Part shown: positions 8,612 through 17,816 of the stretch, piece by piece
How positions within the stretch are numbered: the first letter of the stretch is position 1
Layout: the number at the start of each line of letters is the position of its first letter
Assembly: GCF_018362975.1 (NCBI RefSeq)
Contig: NZ_CP074371.1
Location: 6,882,001-6,946,000 of the forward strand
Source of the DNA: Nocardia tengchongensis
Lineage (GTDB): Bacteria > Actinomycetota > Actinomycetes > Mycobacteriales > Mycobacteriaceae
DNA length: 64,000 nt
Reading direction: 5' to 3'
Notes under the pieces: generated by a model
The model's database searches: none
Seen by the model: the letters and a program-made list of their open reading frames with translations, nothing else
What the model was told of the DNA's origin: nothing
Program-made: the position numbers and the translations under genes

Positions 8612-9241
8612 CTATCGACCTGTGAGCGAGGCGATTTCGGCGGCCAGGTTCGCGCGCGCGGGCCCTTCGAAACGAGCGCGGGCGGTCGGGGTTCGGAACA
8701 GCGCGGGGCCCTCGGCGAGGGCGGCCAGGACTGCGGCGCGACCCGAGCGGAACAAGTCGTCGGGCACGTGCGCGTATTCGGCGCGGACGGCCGCGGTGTA
8801 GGCGGCGTAACCGGATTCGTCGGCGGCCAGGATCGCCAGGTCGGCGTCGCAGAGCACCGCGCCGTTGCGGTCGGTGGGGTCCGGGTGATGGCCGCCGGTC
8901 AGCCGGACCAGGCGCGCCACCTCGGCCACCGTGGCGGCGTCGAGTCCCAGTGCGGGCAGGGTGGATTCGGCCAGGCGGGCGCTGGCCTCCTCGTTGTCGG
9001 TGCCGTCCATGGCGTAGACCGCGTCGTGGAAGAACGCGGCGTAGCGGACCGCGTCCAGGTCGGCGGCGTCGGCGGCGAGGTCGTCGATGACCGCGAGCAT
9101 GGCGGCCAGGTGTTCGACGGTGTGATAGCGGCGGTGCGGCTCGCGGTAGCGGCGGACCAGGTCCTCCCCCACCGCGTGGGCGTGCGGCCCGGCCAATGTC
9201 GTCCAGCGGTCCAGCAGTTCCGCGTCCAGGCTCATCCCCAT
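8612..9241 (-). CDS. HD-domain predicted metal-dependent hydrolase
   Basis: About 209 residues from ATG 9241 or 207 from ATG 9235. A longer frame reaching 9412 exists but its extra N-terminus overlaps the TetR gene and is low-complexity Arg/Gly, so it was not used. The pattern H-T-V-E-H-L-A-A-M, F-F-H-D-A-V-Y, then D-N-E-E-A-S-A and H-H-P-D matches COG4339-type HD-superfamily proteins, which are predicted phosphohydrolases with unknown substrate. It lies downstream of the tetR gene in the same direction, 60 bases on, so the two may be co-transcribed. Confidence 0.8.
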   Translation of the reverse strand: MGMSLDAELLDRWTTLAGPHAHAVGEDLVRRYREPHRRYHTVEHLAAMLAVIDDLAADAADLDAVRYAAFFHDAVYAMDGTDNEEASARLAESTLPALGLDAATVAEVARLVRLTGGHHPDPTDRNGAVLCDADLAILAADESGYAAYTAAVRAEYAHVPDDLFRSGRAAVLAALAEGPALFRTPTARARFEGPARANLAAEIASLTGR

Positions 9242-9303
9242 CCGGGCAGTGTGCCGAAACTTCGGCGCGGTGAAAACCCCTCGAGTGCGGTGGCTTTCAC
9301 CAC

Positions 9304-9879
9304 TCAGGCCGCGCCGAGGGTCAGGTAGCGCTGCACGGTCGGGCCGACCTCGGCCACGATCTGTTCCTGGGTGAGCGCCACCACCGGCGGCAGCCGCAAG
9401 ACGTAGCGGCACAACGCGAGTCCGAGGATCTGGGAGGCGATCAGGCCCGCCCGGTGCGGGGCGTCGGCCGGGTCGCCGAAACGGAGCACGGCGGGCATCA
9501 GCTGCTGGGCGAAGATGCGGCGGGTGCGTTCGGCCACGGCCTCGTCGGTGAGCGCCGAACGCATCAGGGTGAGCAGGATTTCACTGGTCGGCGGCTGTTC
9601 CCACAACTCCAGGAAGCGTGCCGCGAGCAGGCCGCCCACCGAATCCGGGTCGGCCGCACCGAGATCCGGCAGCGCCAGGTCGACATCGAGTGCGGCGTCG
9701 AACAATCCGTCCTTGTTGCCGTAGTACCGCATCACCATCGAGGGATCGATGCCGGCGTCGGCGGCGATCGCCCGGATGGTGGCCTTCCGGTAGCCGTCCT
9801 CGGCGAAGCGCCGGCGCGCCGCCTCCAGAATCGCCGCGCGGGTGGCGTCCGAGCGCCGCGGACCCGTCTCCACAGTCAT
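9304..9879 (-). CDS. TetR-family transcriptional regulator
   Basis: 191 residues from ATG 9879 (Met-Thr-Val-Glu-Thr-Gly); an upstream GTG at 9915 is possible but would run through the palindrome at 9896-9907. The N-terminal domain is typical: R-A-A-I-L-E-A-A-R-R-R-F-A-E-D-G-Y, then A-A-D-A-G-I-D-P-S-M-V-M-R-Y-Y-G-N-K-D-G-L-F. The C-terminal part resembles the TetR_C clade that regulates efflux pumps. An efpA-like exporter lies directly upstream in the same orientation and an HD hydrolase downstream. Autoregulation through the palindrome in its own leader is likely. Confidence 0.88.
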   Translation of the reverse strand: MTVETGPRRSDATRAAILEAARRRFAEDGYRKATIRAIAADAGIDPSMVMRYYGNKDGLFDAALDVDLALPDLGAADPDSVGGLLAARFLELWEQPPTSEILLTLMRSALTDEAVAERTRRIFAQQLMPAVLRFGDPADAPHRAGLIASQILGLALCRYVLRLPPVVALTQEQIVAEVGPTVQRYLTLGAA

Positions 9880-9895
9880 GCCCACAAGTGTAGGC

Positions 9896-9907
9896 CAACA
9901 ACTGTTG
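9896..9907. promoter_or_regulatory. Candidate TetR operator CAACA-AC-TGTTG
   Basis: A 5-bp inverted repeat with a 2-bp spacer lies 17 bp upstream of the tetR ATG, where an autorepressor would bind. Half-sites are short, so chance occurrence cannot be excluded. Confidence 0.4.
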
Positions 9908-9931
9908 ACGCCCAAGCGGCCCCGGTCGCCG

Positions 9932-11395
9932 TCAGTTCTTCTGCGCCTCGTCCTGCGCGTGCTGGGCCTGGGCCAGCTGCGCCGGCGTGTACCGCAGCGT
10001 CAGCGCTAGCAGGCCCATGACCGCGGTGCCGATCGCGCACACCAGCAGCACCAGGGTGTAGCCGCTGCCGAGCGCCGAGATCTGATGCTGCGACATCTCG
10101 CTGACCTTGCCGGTGGCGCTCTTGTCCAGCGACAACGTCCGCGACAGGGCGACCGGGCTCAGGATGCCGACCGCGAACGGGGTGCCCATGTTCATGAACA
10201 TCTGCCCCACCGCCGACAGCGGACCGATATGGGCCATGTCCACACCGACCAGCACACACAGCGGCAGGATCACGATGGCGGTGCCGACACAGAACCCGAC
10301 GATCGACATCATCACCAGCAGCGTCGGGAAGTAGTCGGCCGAACTGTCCAGGGTGGAACCGAAATACAGCGCGCCCGACAGCACCACGGCCGCCACCAGC
10401 AGCAGCCAGCGCGCCTTCACGTACATGCACGCCTTCGACGCGACCGCGGTGCCGACACCCGCGCCCAGCGTGAACGGGATGCTGGCCAGACCGGCGTGCA
10501 AAGGGCTGTAGCGCAACACGTTCTGCAGGAACTGCGCCACGAAGAAGGTGGTCGCGCCGAGCACCCCGGAGGTCAGGAAGATGGCGACGAAGGTGATCAC
10601 GCGATCGCGGCTGTCGAACAGCGACCACGGCAGCAGCGGATTCTCGACATCGCGCTCGGCCAGCACGAACACCACCAGCAGCACCAGGCCGCCGATCACC
10701 GAACCCAGGATCGCCGGGCTGGTCCAGCCCAGTTCGGGCCCCTCGGTCGCGCCGAACACGATCGCCACACACGCCACCGTGCCCAGCACCGCGCCGCGCA
10801 CATCCATGGACATGCGCTGGTGCACGGTGTCCCGCAGCTGGGTGACCGCGCCCCACACGATGAGCAGGCCGATCGGCACATTGATCCAGAAGATCCAGCG
10901 CCAGTCCACCTGGGTCAGCGCACCGCCGATGACCAGACCGCCGACCGAGCCGACGCCGACCATGGAACCGAAGATCGCCACCGCCTGATTGCGGGCCGGA
11001 CCGGGCGCATAGGTGCTCGCCACCAACGCGAACGCGGTCGGTGCGGCGATCGCCGCGCCCGTGCCCTGCAGGGCGCGGGCCGCGATGAGCCAGGCCTCGT
11101 TCTGCGCGGTACCGCACAACGCCGAAGCGACCGTGAACAATCCGACGCCCAGGATCAGCATGCGCTTGCGGCCGAACGAGTCACCGAGCCGGCCGCCCAG
11201 CAGCATCAGTCCGGCGAACGGCAGACCGTAGGCGGTCACCGTCCACGCACTGCCCGCGTTGGACAGGCCCAGCTGCTCCTGTAGTCGGGGCAGCGCCAGG
11301 ATCATGACCGTGCCGTCCAGCACGACCATCAGCTGTAGCCCGCTGAGGACGAGTATCGCGAGCCCGAACGCCCGCTTGGTCACCGGATACTGCAT
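9932..11395 (-). CDS. efpA: MFS multidrug exporter of the EfpA/DHA2 type
   Basis: 487 residues from ATG 11395 (Met-Gln-Tyr-Pro-Val); the frame stays open upstream but that part is Arg/Ser/Pro-rich and unlike a transporter. It has about 14 hydrophobic segments, motif A G-G-R-L-G-D-S-F-G-R-K-R after TM2, and the DHA2 signature L-D-G-T-V-M-I-L-A-L-P in TM1. The C-terminus (L-R-Y-T-P-A-Q-L-A-Q-A-Q) is close to mycobacterial EfpA, and its position beside cysG repeats the M. tuberculosis order. Homologues export drugs and may move lipids. The downstream tetR gene is a plausible regulator. Symbol is by similarity and synteny. Confidence 0.85.
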   Translation of the reverse strand: MQYPVTKRAFGLAILVLSGLQLMVVLDGTVMILALPRLQEQLGLSNAGSAWTVTAYGLPFAGLMLLGGRLGDSFGRKRMLILGVGLFTVASALCGTAQNEAWLIAARALQGTGAAIAAPTAFALVASTYAPGPARNQAVAIFGSMVGVGSVGGLVIGGALTQVDWRWIFWINVPIGLLIVWGAVTQLRDTVHQRMSMDVRGAVLGTVACVAIVFGATEGPELGWTSPAILGSVIGGLVLLVVFVLAERDVENPLLPWSLFDSRDRVITFVAIFLTSGVLGATTFFVAQFLQNVLRYSPLHAGLASIPFTLGAGVGTAVASKACMYVKARWLLLVAAVVLSGALYFGSTLDSSADYFPTLLVMMSIVGFCVGTAIVILPLCVLVGVDMAHIGPLSAVGQMFMNMGTPFAVGILSPVALSRTLSLDKSATGKVSEMSQHQISALGSGYTLVLLVCAIGTAVMGLLALTLRYTPAQLAQAQHAQDEAQKN

Positions 11396-11471
11396 CGTCG
11401 CAGCGGGGTTATCGAGCACCCGCCCACAATAGAGGATGCGGTGACCGGGGCAACCGTCCTCATCGCGCCAG

Positions 11472-12755
11472 TCAGGACTGGGCCAGGTCCGGCGCTCCCG
11501 CGGTGAAGCCGGCGGTCGGGCCGATGACGATGATCGCGGGCGGCCGGATGCCCTCGGCGCGGACCCGTTCGGCGACCGTGGCCAGGTCGGCGCGCAGGAT
11601 GCGCTGGGTGCGCAGACTGCCCTCCTGGATGACCGTGACCGGGGTATCGGTGGCGCGGCCACCGGAGATCAGGGCGTCGGCAAACTTCTCGATACGCTCG
11701 ACCGCCATCAGCAGCACGATGGTGCCGCGCAGGCGGGCCAGGGCGGGCCAGTCGACCAGCGAGTCCGGGTGGTCGGGGGCCACATGCCCGCTGACGACCA
11801 CGAATTCGTGGGTCACGCCGCGGTGGGTGACCGGGATACCGGCCAGGGCGGGCACCGAGATCGCGCTGGTGACGCCGGGCACCACGGTGACCGGGATGCC
11901 GGCGTCCACGCAGGCCTCGAGTTCCTCGTAGCCGCGGCCGAAGACATAGTTGTCGCCGCCCTTGAGTCGGACCACGAACTTGCCGGCCTTCACGCCCTCG
12001 ATGAGCGCGGCATTGATGTGCTCCTGGGCCATGGCCCGGCCGTACGGGATCTTGGCCGCGTCGATGACCTCCACGTCCGGGCCCAGCTCGGCGAGCAGCT
12101 CCGGCGGCGCGAGCCGGTCGGCGACAACGAGATTCGCGCGGGCCAGCAGGCGGCGGCCGCGCACGGTGATCAGGTCCGGGTCGCCGGGGCCGCCGCCGAC
12201 CAGGGCCACACCGGGGGTGACGGGGGCCGAATCATCGGTCACCACACCGGATTGCAAGGCCTCGAGCAGCGCGTTGCGGACGGCGGCCGAGCGGCGGTGC
12301 TGGCCGCCGGCCAGCACGCCCAGGGTCATGCCGTCGTAGCGGGCGGTCGCGGGGGTGACGGCGGTGCCGAGGCGGGCGGTGTCGGCACGCACGCAGAAGA
12401 TGCGGCGGCGGGTGGCCTCCTCGACGACGGCCGCATTGGTGGCGGGCTCGTCGGTGCAGGCCATCACGTACCAGGCGCCGTCCAGATCGCCGTCGGCGTA
12501 GGCGCGCAGCTCGATGGTCAGCTGCCCCATGCTCGCCATACCCTCGACCGCCGGGGTCACCTCACGGCTGATCACGTGCACCGCGGCGCCGGAGGCGATG
12601 AGCAGTCCGAGCCGCCGCTGCGCGACCGTGCCGCCGCCGACGACGACCACGCGGCGGCCGTTCAGATCGAGGCCGACCAGGTAGTTCGGGTCTCCGGTCT
12701 CGGCCCGGGAGTCGGGAACCGGCTGGTCATCGGGGGTGGCTACGGGGTTCTGCAC
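11472..12755 (-). CDS. cysG: Siroheme synthase: precorrin-2 dehydrogenase and uroporphyrinogen-III C-methyltransferase fusion
   Basis: 427 residues. Residues ~25-175 form the Rossmann-type dehydrogenase/ferrochelatase part (V-V-V-V-G-G-G-T-V-A-Q-R-R). Residues ~185-420 are the SAM-dependent uroporphyrinogen-III methyltransferase, with V-A-L-V-G-G-G-P-G-D-P-D-L-I-T, the R-L-K-G-G-D series and P-V-T-H-R-G. The product, precorrin-2, feeds siroheme (sulfite and nitrite reduction) and cobalamin. Elsewhere in mycolata the next gene is cobB; here about 7.7 kb of other genes separates them. The dehydrogenase half is shorter than in enterobacterial CysG, which is common in actinobacteria. Confidence 0.92.
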   Translation of the reverse strand: MQNPVATPDDQPVPDSRAETGDPNYLVGLDLNGRRVVVVGGGTVAQRRLGLLIASGAAVHVISREVTPAVEGMASMGQLTIELRAYADGDLDGAWYVMACTDEPATNAAVVEEATRRRIFCVRADTARLGTAVTPATARYDGMTLGVLAGGQHRRSAAVRNALLEALQSGVVTDDSAPVTPGVALVGGGPGDPDLITVRGRRLLARANLVVADRLAPPELLAELGPDVEVIDAAKIPYGRAMAQEHINAALIEGVKAGKFVVRLKGGDNYVFGRGYEELEACVDAGIPVTVVPGVTSAISVPALAGIPVTHRGVTHEFVVVSGHVAPDHPDSLVDWPALARLRGTIVLLMAVERIEKFADALISGGRATDTPVTVIQEGSLRTQRILRADLATVAERVRAEGIRPPAIIVIGPTAGFTAGAPDLAQS

Positions 12756-12908
12756 AAGGATTCAGGGTACGGCGTGCACGGCCGCACACGACAATCGCCT
12801 GGCGTCCGTGTGGCAATCGATAGGAAGTTCACAGTGCACGCACCCGGCGCGCGTTGGAACCCGCAACATGCGACGGAATCGGCCCTATGGTTCTTATGCT
12901 TGATAGCT

Positions 12909-13877
12909 ATGACGCGCGGGGTCATCGTTGTCTTTCGCAGCTTCCTCCTCGCCACGCTGCTGGCGCTCGGCATCGCCGCGGGGGTCGGCCACGCGGATCC
13001 GCCGGTGGAGACGGCATATTCGCAGCCAGGACCGTGGCAGGTCACCGAACAACGGGCCTTCACCTGCTGCGATTCCACCGGGGCGGCCTACGACATCTGG
13101 TATCCGACCGACCTGGGCGCCAACGGATTCCGGCATCCCATCATCACCTGGGGCGACGGCACCAACGCCCACCCGAACCAATACACCTACCTGCTGCGGC
13201 ATTTCGCCTCCTGGGGGTTCGTGGTCATCGCCACCGAGAACCCGACCACCGGCTCCGGCGTCGACATCGCGGGCGCGGTCGACAAACTCCTCACCCTGGC
13301 GGCAGACCCGGCCGGCGTGTTCTACGGCAAACTCGACCCGGAAGCGATCGGGGCGGTGGGACATTCGCAGGGCGCGACCGGGGCCCTCAACGCCATGGCG
13401 CATTCCGGCGGCCGGATCAAGACCGCGGTGCCGATCGAACTGCCGATCCAGCTGATGTGCCTGTTCGGCCCGATGTGCCCGGATATCCGCGCCCTGGCCG
13501 GCGGCTCGGTGTTCTTCGTCAACGGCGCCGCCGACACCGTCATCTCGCCGTCGAATCAGCTGCTGCCGCCACAGCTCTCCGGCCTGGAGTCGATGCGCGC
13601 CTACTACGACGCGGTGCCTGCCGGCATCCCGAAGGCGTGGGGCACCCTGGTCACCCCGAATCACAATGACGTGCAAGGCCAGCCGGACTGCACCGGCGCG
13701 GCCTGGCCGTGCGCGACCGGCGTGCACGGCTACCTCGGCTACCCCACCGCCTGGCTGACCGCCCGCCTGCTGGGCGACACGAGGGCCCAGCAGGCGTTCG
13801 TCCGTGGCAGCGGCGAGTTCCTCGCGCCGAATCCACTGTGGGACAACCAGTGCAGCGACGTGACCGCGGTCAGCTGA
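12909..13877 (+). CDS. Secreted alpha/beta hydrolase (cutinase/PET-hydrolase-like)
   Basis: 322 residues from ATG 12909. A signal peptide is clear: M-T-R-G-V-I-V-V-F-R, a hydrophobic core ending near residue 27, and a G-H-A-D-P cleavage region. The mature part has W-G-D-G-T-N, a nucleophile elbow G-H-S-Q-G with Ser153, and an acid residue region N-G-A-A-D-T-V-I-S. Six or more cysteines (C-C-D-S near the start, C-L-F-G-P-M-C, C-T-G-A-A-W-P-C and a C-terminal C) suggest disulfides. The family includes extracellular lipases and polyester hydrolases; no substrate can be named. It overlaps the 3' end of the convergent DoxX-like gene by 8 bases. Confidence 0.85.
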   Translation: MTRGVIVVFRSFLLATLLALGIAAGVGHADPPVETAYSQPGPWQVTEQRAFTCCDSTGAAYDIWYPTDLGANGFRHPIITWGDGTNAHPNQYTYLLRHFASWGFVVIATENPTTGSGVDIAGAVDKLLTLAADPAGVFYGKLDPEAIGAVGHSQGATGALNAMAHSGGRIKTAVPIELPIQLMCLFGPMCPDIRALAGGSVFFVNGAADTVISPSNQLLPPQLSGLESMRAYYDAVPAGIPKAWGTLVTPNHNDVQGQPDCTGAAWPCATGVHGYLGYPTAWLTARLLGDTRAQQAFVRGSGEFLAPNPLWDNQCSDVTAVS

Positions 13878-15228
13878 AGCGCGGGATGTCCTGGACGAGG
13901 TGAATCCCGCCCTGCCGCAACTTGATGCCGCTCTCGTCGACGCGGTGCAAGGTCACGATCACCGGATGCCCGGACAGCTCACCGGTCAGCGTCATCCGAT
14001 CAGCGTCCTGGCGGTCGAAGGTGAAGGTGGCCAACGGTCGCGGACTCTCGGCACCCTCGCCGCCGGGAGACAGCAGCGCCAGGGTGTGCGCGGCGGCGTC
14101 GATCTTCGCGCCGACCGGGGTCACCGTGTCGTCCATACCCTGGTAGGCGGCCGCCTCGGGACTGTCGAATACCAGTCGCCGCCAACGGGTTTCATCGGTG
14201 AGCAGCGGCGGCACCGACTGCCCGTCGCGAGTGAACTCAGTGACCGTCCAGATGCCGTACAGCTCCGACCGCGGCCGCCCCGGGCCGTATTCGTTGTAGG
14301 CCCGGACGCTCAACACCACCTCCGCGATCAGGAACCAGACGAGCATCGCCACCTGCCCGATCGCGACGGCCCGTCGGCCCCGCGCGCTGGATACCGGCTC
14401 GGGCGTCTCCGCGGGCCCGGCCGCACGGCCCGTCAGCACCGCTGTCAGCCGCCGCGCCTCGGGGGCCAGCAGCACCAGGCACAGCAGCATCAGATGGAAC
14501 GACAGCAGCTTCACCGGGATGTCGAAGGTCATGTTCAACACCCACACCTGCGCCATGCTCACCAGGCTGAGCAGCACGCCCGCCAGGGTGGTGCGCGGCA
14601 GCAGCAACAGAATTCCACCCAGCACCTCGGCGGCGCCGAGCATCATTTCGTAGACCGGCGAGGTGCCCACCTGCAGCCACAGCATGGAGGAGTGGGTGAG
14701 ATTTCCCAGCGGCTGAATCAACGCGTCCAACGGCGGGACCGGCATTTGGGTCGGAACCAGTTTGGCGAAGCCGTAACCGAGCATCTGCCCGGCCAGGCAC
14801 AGCCGGATGAACAGCAGGAACCAGCCCGCCAGGCGGCGGTACTCGGTGCGGCGGCGGTCCAGGACACTCCAGACGACGGTGCCCGCGACGGCGACCACGA
14901 GGACGCAGAAGACCAGCACCCACAGATACGCCTGATCACCGCTGCCCGAGTTCAGGTTCAGGGCGACGTGGGCGCCGAAAACAGTACGGCCGACCCATTC
15001 CACCGGTGCGCTGTACGCGTTCACGACCGTGATCACCGAATTGTCCGGCAGCCATTCCTGAATCACGCCGAGAAAGGCGAAGATCGGCTGCGGATAGAAA
15101 ACACAGAACAGCCCGAAATACAGAAAGGCGAATCGAAAGAGAATGCGGGTGGAGGTGCGCCATCCGGTGGCCCGCTCGGGTGGTCTCCCGTCCAGATCGC
15201 TGTCGCTGTCGGCTGTCAGCAGGCTCAT
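13870..15228 (-). CDS. DoxX-like integral membrane protein
   Basis: 452 residues from ATG 15228; the frame opens six codons earlier with a GTG. About seven hydrophobic segments fill residues ~25-305, including L-C-L-A-G-Q-M-L-G-Y-G-F-A-K-L-V-P-T-Q and the repeated pattern of DoxX-family helices. A soluble C-terminal domain of about 120 residues (after A-Y-N-E-Y-G-P-G-R) has lipocalin-like alternating strands. Function is unknown; DoxX proteins are linked to redox or sulfur chemistry at the membrane, and homologues of this longer form occur through the actinobacteria. A 7-bp GC hairpin (15271-15288) lies in its leader. Confidence 0.75.
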   Translation of the reverse strand: MSLLTADSDSDLDGRPPERATGWRTSTRILFRFAFLYFGLFCVFYPQPIFAFLGVIQEWLPDNSVITVVNAYSAPVEWVGRTVFGAHVALNLNSGSGDQAYLWVLVFCVLVVAVAGTVVWSVLDRRRTEYRRLAGWFLLFIRLCLAGQMLGYGFAKLVPTQMPVPPLDALIQPLGNLTHSSMLWLQVGTSPVYEMMLGAAEVLGGILLLLPRTTLAGVLLSLVSMAQVWVLNMTFDIPVKLLSFHLMLLCLVLLAPEARRLTAVLTGRAAGPAETPEPVSSARGRRAVAIGQVAMLVWFLIAEVVLSVRAYNEYGPGRPRSELYGIWTVTEFTRDGQSVPPLLTDETRWRRLVFDSPEAAAYQGMDDTVTPVGAKIDAAAHTLALLSPGGEGAESPRPLATFTFDRQDADRMTLTGELSGHPVIVTLHRVDESGIKLRQGGIHLVQDIPRFS

Positions 15229-15518
15229 CCCACGTCCCCTCGTCATCGATCCGGAACTTCGACGCTAGATCGCCGGGCCCTCCCGGCGCCTCGGTGAAGA
15301 CCCTGAGCCGACCCGGAATATGCCTAATCGGAAGTCCTCCCAAGGGATTACGGGACAGCACGAGTCCGAGGCCGCGACCAACGACCATCCCGGTCAGCGG
15401 TACTGCTTACACGATTTGCGAACATCGCTTCCCAGGTCCATCTAGAACGCGTTACATTTCTGGCACGTGTTACTCAGACCACATCGCTGATGATGCTGGT
15501 GCGCCAGAAGGGACGGCA

Positions 15519-16645
15519 ATGTCCGCCGACGACCTCAATGAGAAATGGGAATTGACGGTCTCCGACCGCGATGACGACGAGCTCGCGACGAGACTGACCC
15601 AATGGCTGGCCGGCAAGGTCGAATCGGATACCCCGCCCCGAGTCACCTCGCTCACCCACCCGCAGGCCGGCGGCATGTCCAGCGCCACACTGCTGTTCGA
15701 CGCCGAATGGACCGAGAACGGACAGCCCGCGGGCGGATCGTTCGTCGCCCGGCTCGCACCGGAAGCCGACTCCTTCCCGGTCTTCGAGAAGTACGACCTG
15801 GGCGGCCAGTTCGCCATCATGGCGGCCGTCACCGAGGCCACCGACCTGCCGATCCCGCCGCTGTGCTGGTTCGAGGCCGATGACAGCGTGCTCGGCTCCC
15901 CGTTCCTGGTGATGCGCCGGGTCGGCGGGCAGGCTCCCTCCGACAACCCGCCGTACGTGTTCACCGGCTGGCTCTACGACGCCACCCCCGAACAGCGGCT
16001 CGAGATCACCCGCAACACCGTCGACGTGATCGCGCGCATCCACGCCATCGAGAACCCGGCCGAGCGCCTCCCGCACCTGGACGGCGAAGGCCCCGCGCTG
16101 CGCCGCCACCTCGACGCCCAGAAGCGTTGGTACGCCTGGGCTCTCACCGACGACGGCTACAACATCCCGATCCTGGACCGGGCCTTCCAGTGGCTCGAGG
16201 ACAACTTCCCGAGCACCCGACCGCCGACGTGCTCAGCTGGGGCGACGCCCGCCCCGGCAACATCATGTTCGAGGGCCTCACCCCCAACGCCGTCCTCGAC
16301 TGGGAGATGGCGGCCATCGGCCCGCGCGAACTCGACGTCGCCTGGACGCTGCTCATCCACCGCTTCTTCCAGGACATGGCCACCAAGTACGGCCAGCCCG
16401 GCGTCCCGGACTACATGCGCCGCTCCGACGTCGAGAAGCTCTACACCGAGGCCACCGGCCACACCCTGCAGGACCTGGACTGGTACCTCACCTACGCCGC
16501 GCTGCGGCACGGCGTCGTGATGGCCCGCATCTGGCGACGCATGATCCACTTCGGCGAAACCACCGAACCCGAGAACCGCGACGAATTCGTCATGCACGCG
16601 GATCTGATCGAAGCACTGCTCGACGGCACGTACGACTGGGATTGA
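15519..16645 (+). CDS. APH-fold phosphotransferase family protein, apparent frameshift
   Basis: Read as one protein it has about 375 residues. The first frame (from ATG 15519) carries the N-lobe (Q-A-G-G-M-S-S-A-T, V-A-R-L-A-P as the nucleotide lysine-equivalent region, M-R-R-V-G-G hinge). The second (codons from 16211) carries the Brenner motif L-S-W-G-D-A-R-P-G-N and the metal-binding L-D-W-E-M-A. The break is at the CCC run 16208-16210: one missing C would restore N-F-P-E-H-P-T-A-D-V. Members phosphorylate small molecules or act with acyl-CoA dehydrogenases; no substrate is evident. The next gene starts 11 bases on, indicating a two-gene unit. Either a sequencing error or recent inactivation explains the shift. 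Confidence 0.8.
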
Positions 16646-16656
16646 GAGACGACGAC

Positions 16657-17757
16657 ATGATCGGTCCGCTGGACGAATACCCCATTCATCAGAGCCCGCT
16701 TCCCATGGCGCGGGTGGTGAGCAGCGATCGGAACTTCTACGACCGCAGCTACTACAACGCCATCGAGACCGGCGGCGACACCATGCTCATCACCGGATTC
16801 GGCGTGTACCCGAACCTCGGTGTGACCGACGCCTTCGCCACCGTGCGCCGCGGCGACACCCAGCGCGCGGTGCGTTTCTCCGACGCGCTCGAGCAGCGCG
16901 GCCTGGACCTGGCCGTCGGCGGCTACCGCATCGAGGTGATCGAGCCGCTGCAGAAGCTGCGCGTCATCTGCGAGCACGACGACCTGTCGTTCGACCTGAC
17001 CTGGGAAGGCGCCCACCCCGCGGTCGCCGAGCAGCCGCACACCATCATCACCAAACTGCACCGGCCCATCATCGACGCTCAGCGCTTCGCCCAGGTCGGA
17101 ACCTGGTCGGGCACACTGAATGTCGATGGCGACGACTTCAGCATCGACCCGTCCGTCTGGTGCGGCACCCGAGACCGGTCCTGGGGCATCCGCCCCGTCG
17201 GCGAAGCCGACCCGGCCGGACGCGTGGCCGACGAGCCGTCCGAAGGCTTCTGGTGGCTGTACGTGCCGCTGAAGTTCGACGACTACTCGATCATCGTGAT
17301 CGTGCAGGAGGAGCCCAATGGCTACCGCACCCTCAACGACGCCACCCGCGTCTGGAACGACGGGCGCGTCGAGCAGTTGGGTTGGCCGCGAGTGCATCTC
17401 ACCTACAAGTCCGGCACCCGGATCCCGACCGCGCTGCGCCTCGAACTGTCCACGCCCGACGGCAAGCCGCTCGAGGTCGAGGTCGAGGCCGGGACCTTCA
17501 TCGCGCTCAACGCCGGCTGTGGCTACGGCGGCGACCCCGACTGGCTGCACGGGCAGTGGAAGGGACGCAACTGGTCCGAGAGCAAGCTCTACGACCTGAC
17601 CGATCCGGCTGTGGCCGGGCGGATTCCGTTCGGCGTCATCGACCACGTCGGCAAGGCGCGGTGTGGCAGTGATGAAGGGTGGGGGTTGTTCGAGCACGGA
17701 AGCCTGGGTCGGCACGATCCGACCGGGTTCGCCGATTGGGGGTCTGTCGCGCCCTGA
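16657..17757 (+). CDS. Conserved actinobacterial protein, beta-rich, function unknown
   Basis: 366 residues from ATG 16657. The sequence is dominated by predicted strands with many Trp, Tyr and Gly residues, has no signal peptide or membrane segment, and includes R-N-F-Y-D-R-S-Y-Y-N near the N-terminus, W-C-G-T-R-D-R-S-W-G-I-R mid-way and G-F-W-W-L-Y-V-P-L-K. This resembles the AttH-like/DUF7064-DUF7065 lipocalin-related proteins often found beside APH-fold phosphotransferases in mycobacteria and nocardiae, as here. I cannot assign a reaction. Followed by a clear intrinsic terminator. Confidence 0.75.
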   Translation: MIGPLDEYPIHQSPLPMARVVSSDRNFYDRSYYNAIETGGDTMLITGFGVYPNLGVTDAFATVRRGDTQRAVRFSDALEQRGLDLAVGGYRIEVIEPLQKLRVICEHDDLSFDLTWEGAHPAVAEQPHTIITKLHRPIIDAQRFAQVGTWSGTLNVDGDDFSIDPSVWCGTRDRSWGIRPVGEADPAGRVADEPSEGFWWLYVPLKFDDYSIIVIVQEEPNGYRTLNDATRVWNDGRVEQLGWPRVHLTYKSGTRIPTALRLELSTPDGKPLEVEVEAGTFIALNAGCGYGGDPDWLHGQWKGRNWSESKLYDLTDPAVAGRIPFGVIDHVGKARCGSDEGWGLFEHGSLGRHDPTGFADWGSVAP

Positions 17758-17770
17758 TCGGGTGAAGTCG

Positions 17771-17816
17771 CAGCCCTCGCCGGTACCCAACCAGCCGGCG
17801 GGGGCTGTGGCGTTTT
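17771..17816 (+). terminator. Intrinsic terminator
   Basis: CAGCCCTCGCCGG at 17771-17783 pairs with CCGGCGGGGGCTG at 17795-17807 (12 Watson-Crick pairs and one G-T), followed by GTTTT at 17812-17816. It ends transcription from the phosphotransferase unit and sits just before the convergent small membrane protein. Confidence 0.7.

Noticed and set aside
9242..9412. N-terminal extension of the HD-domain protein
   Set aside because: Overlaps the TetR gene out of frame and looks non-coding.
11769..12908. Upstream extension of the secreted hydrolase frame
   Set aside because: It runs antisense through cysG; the signal peptide begins at 12909.
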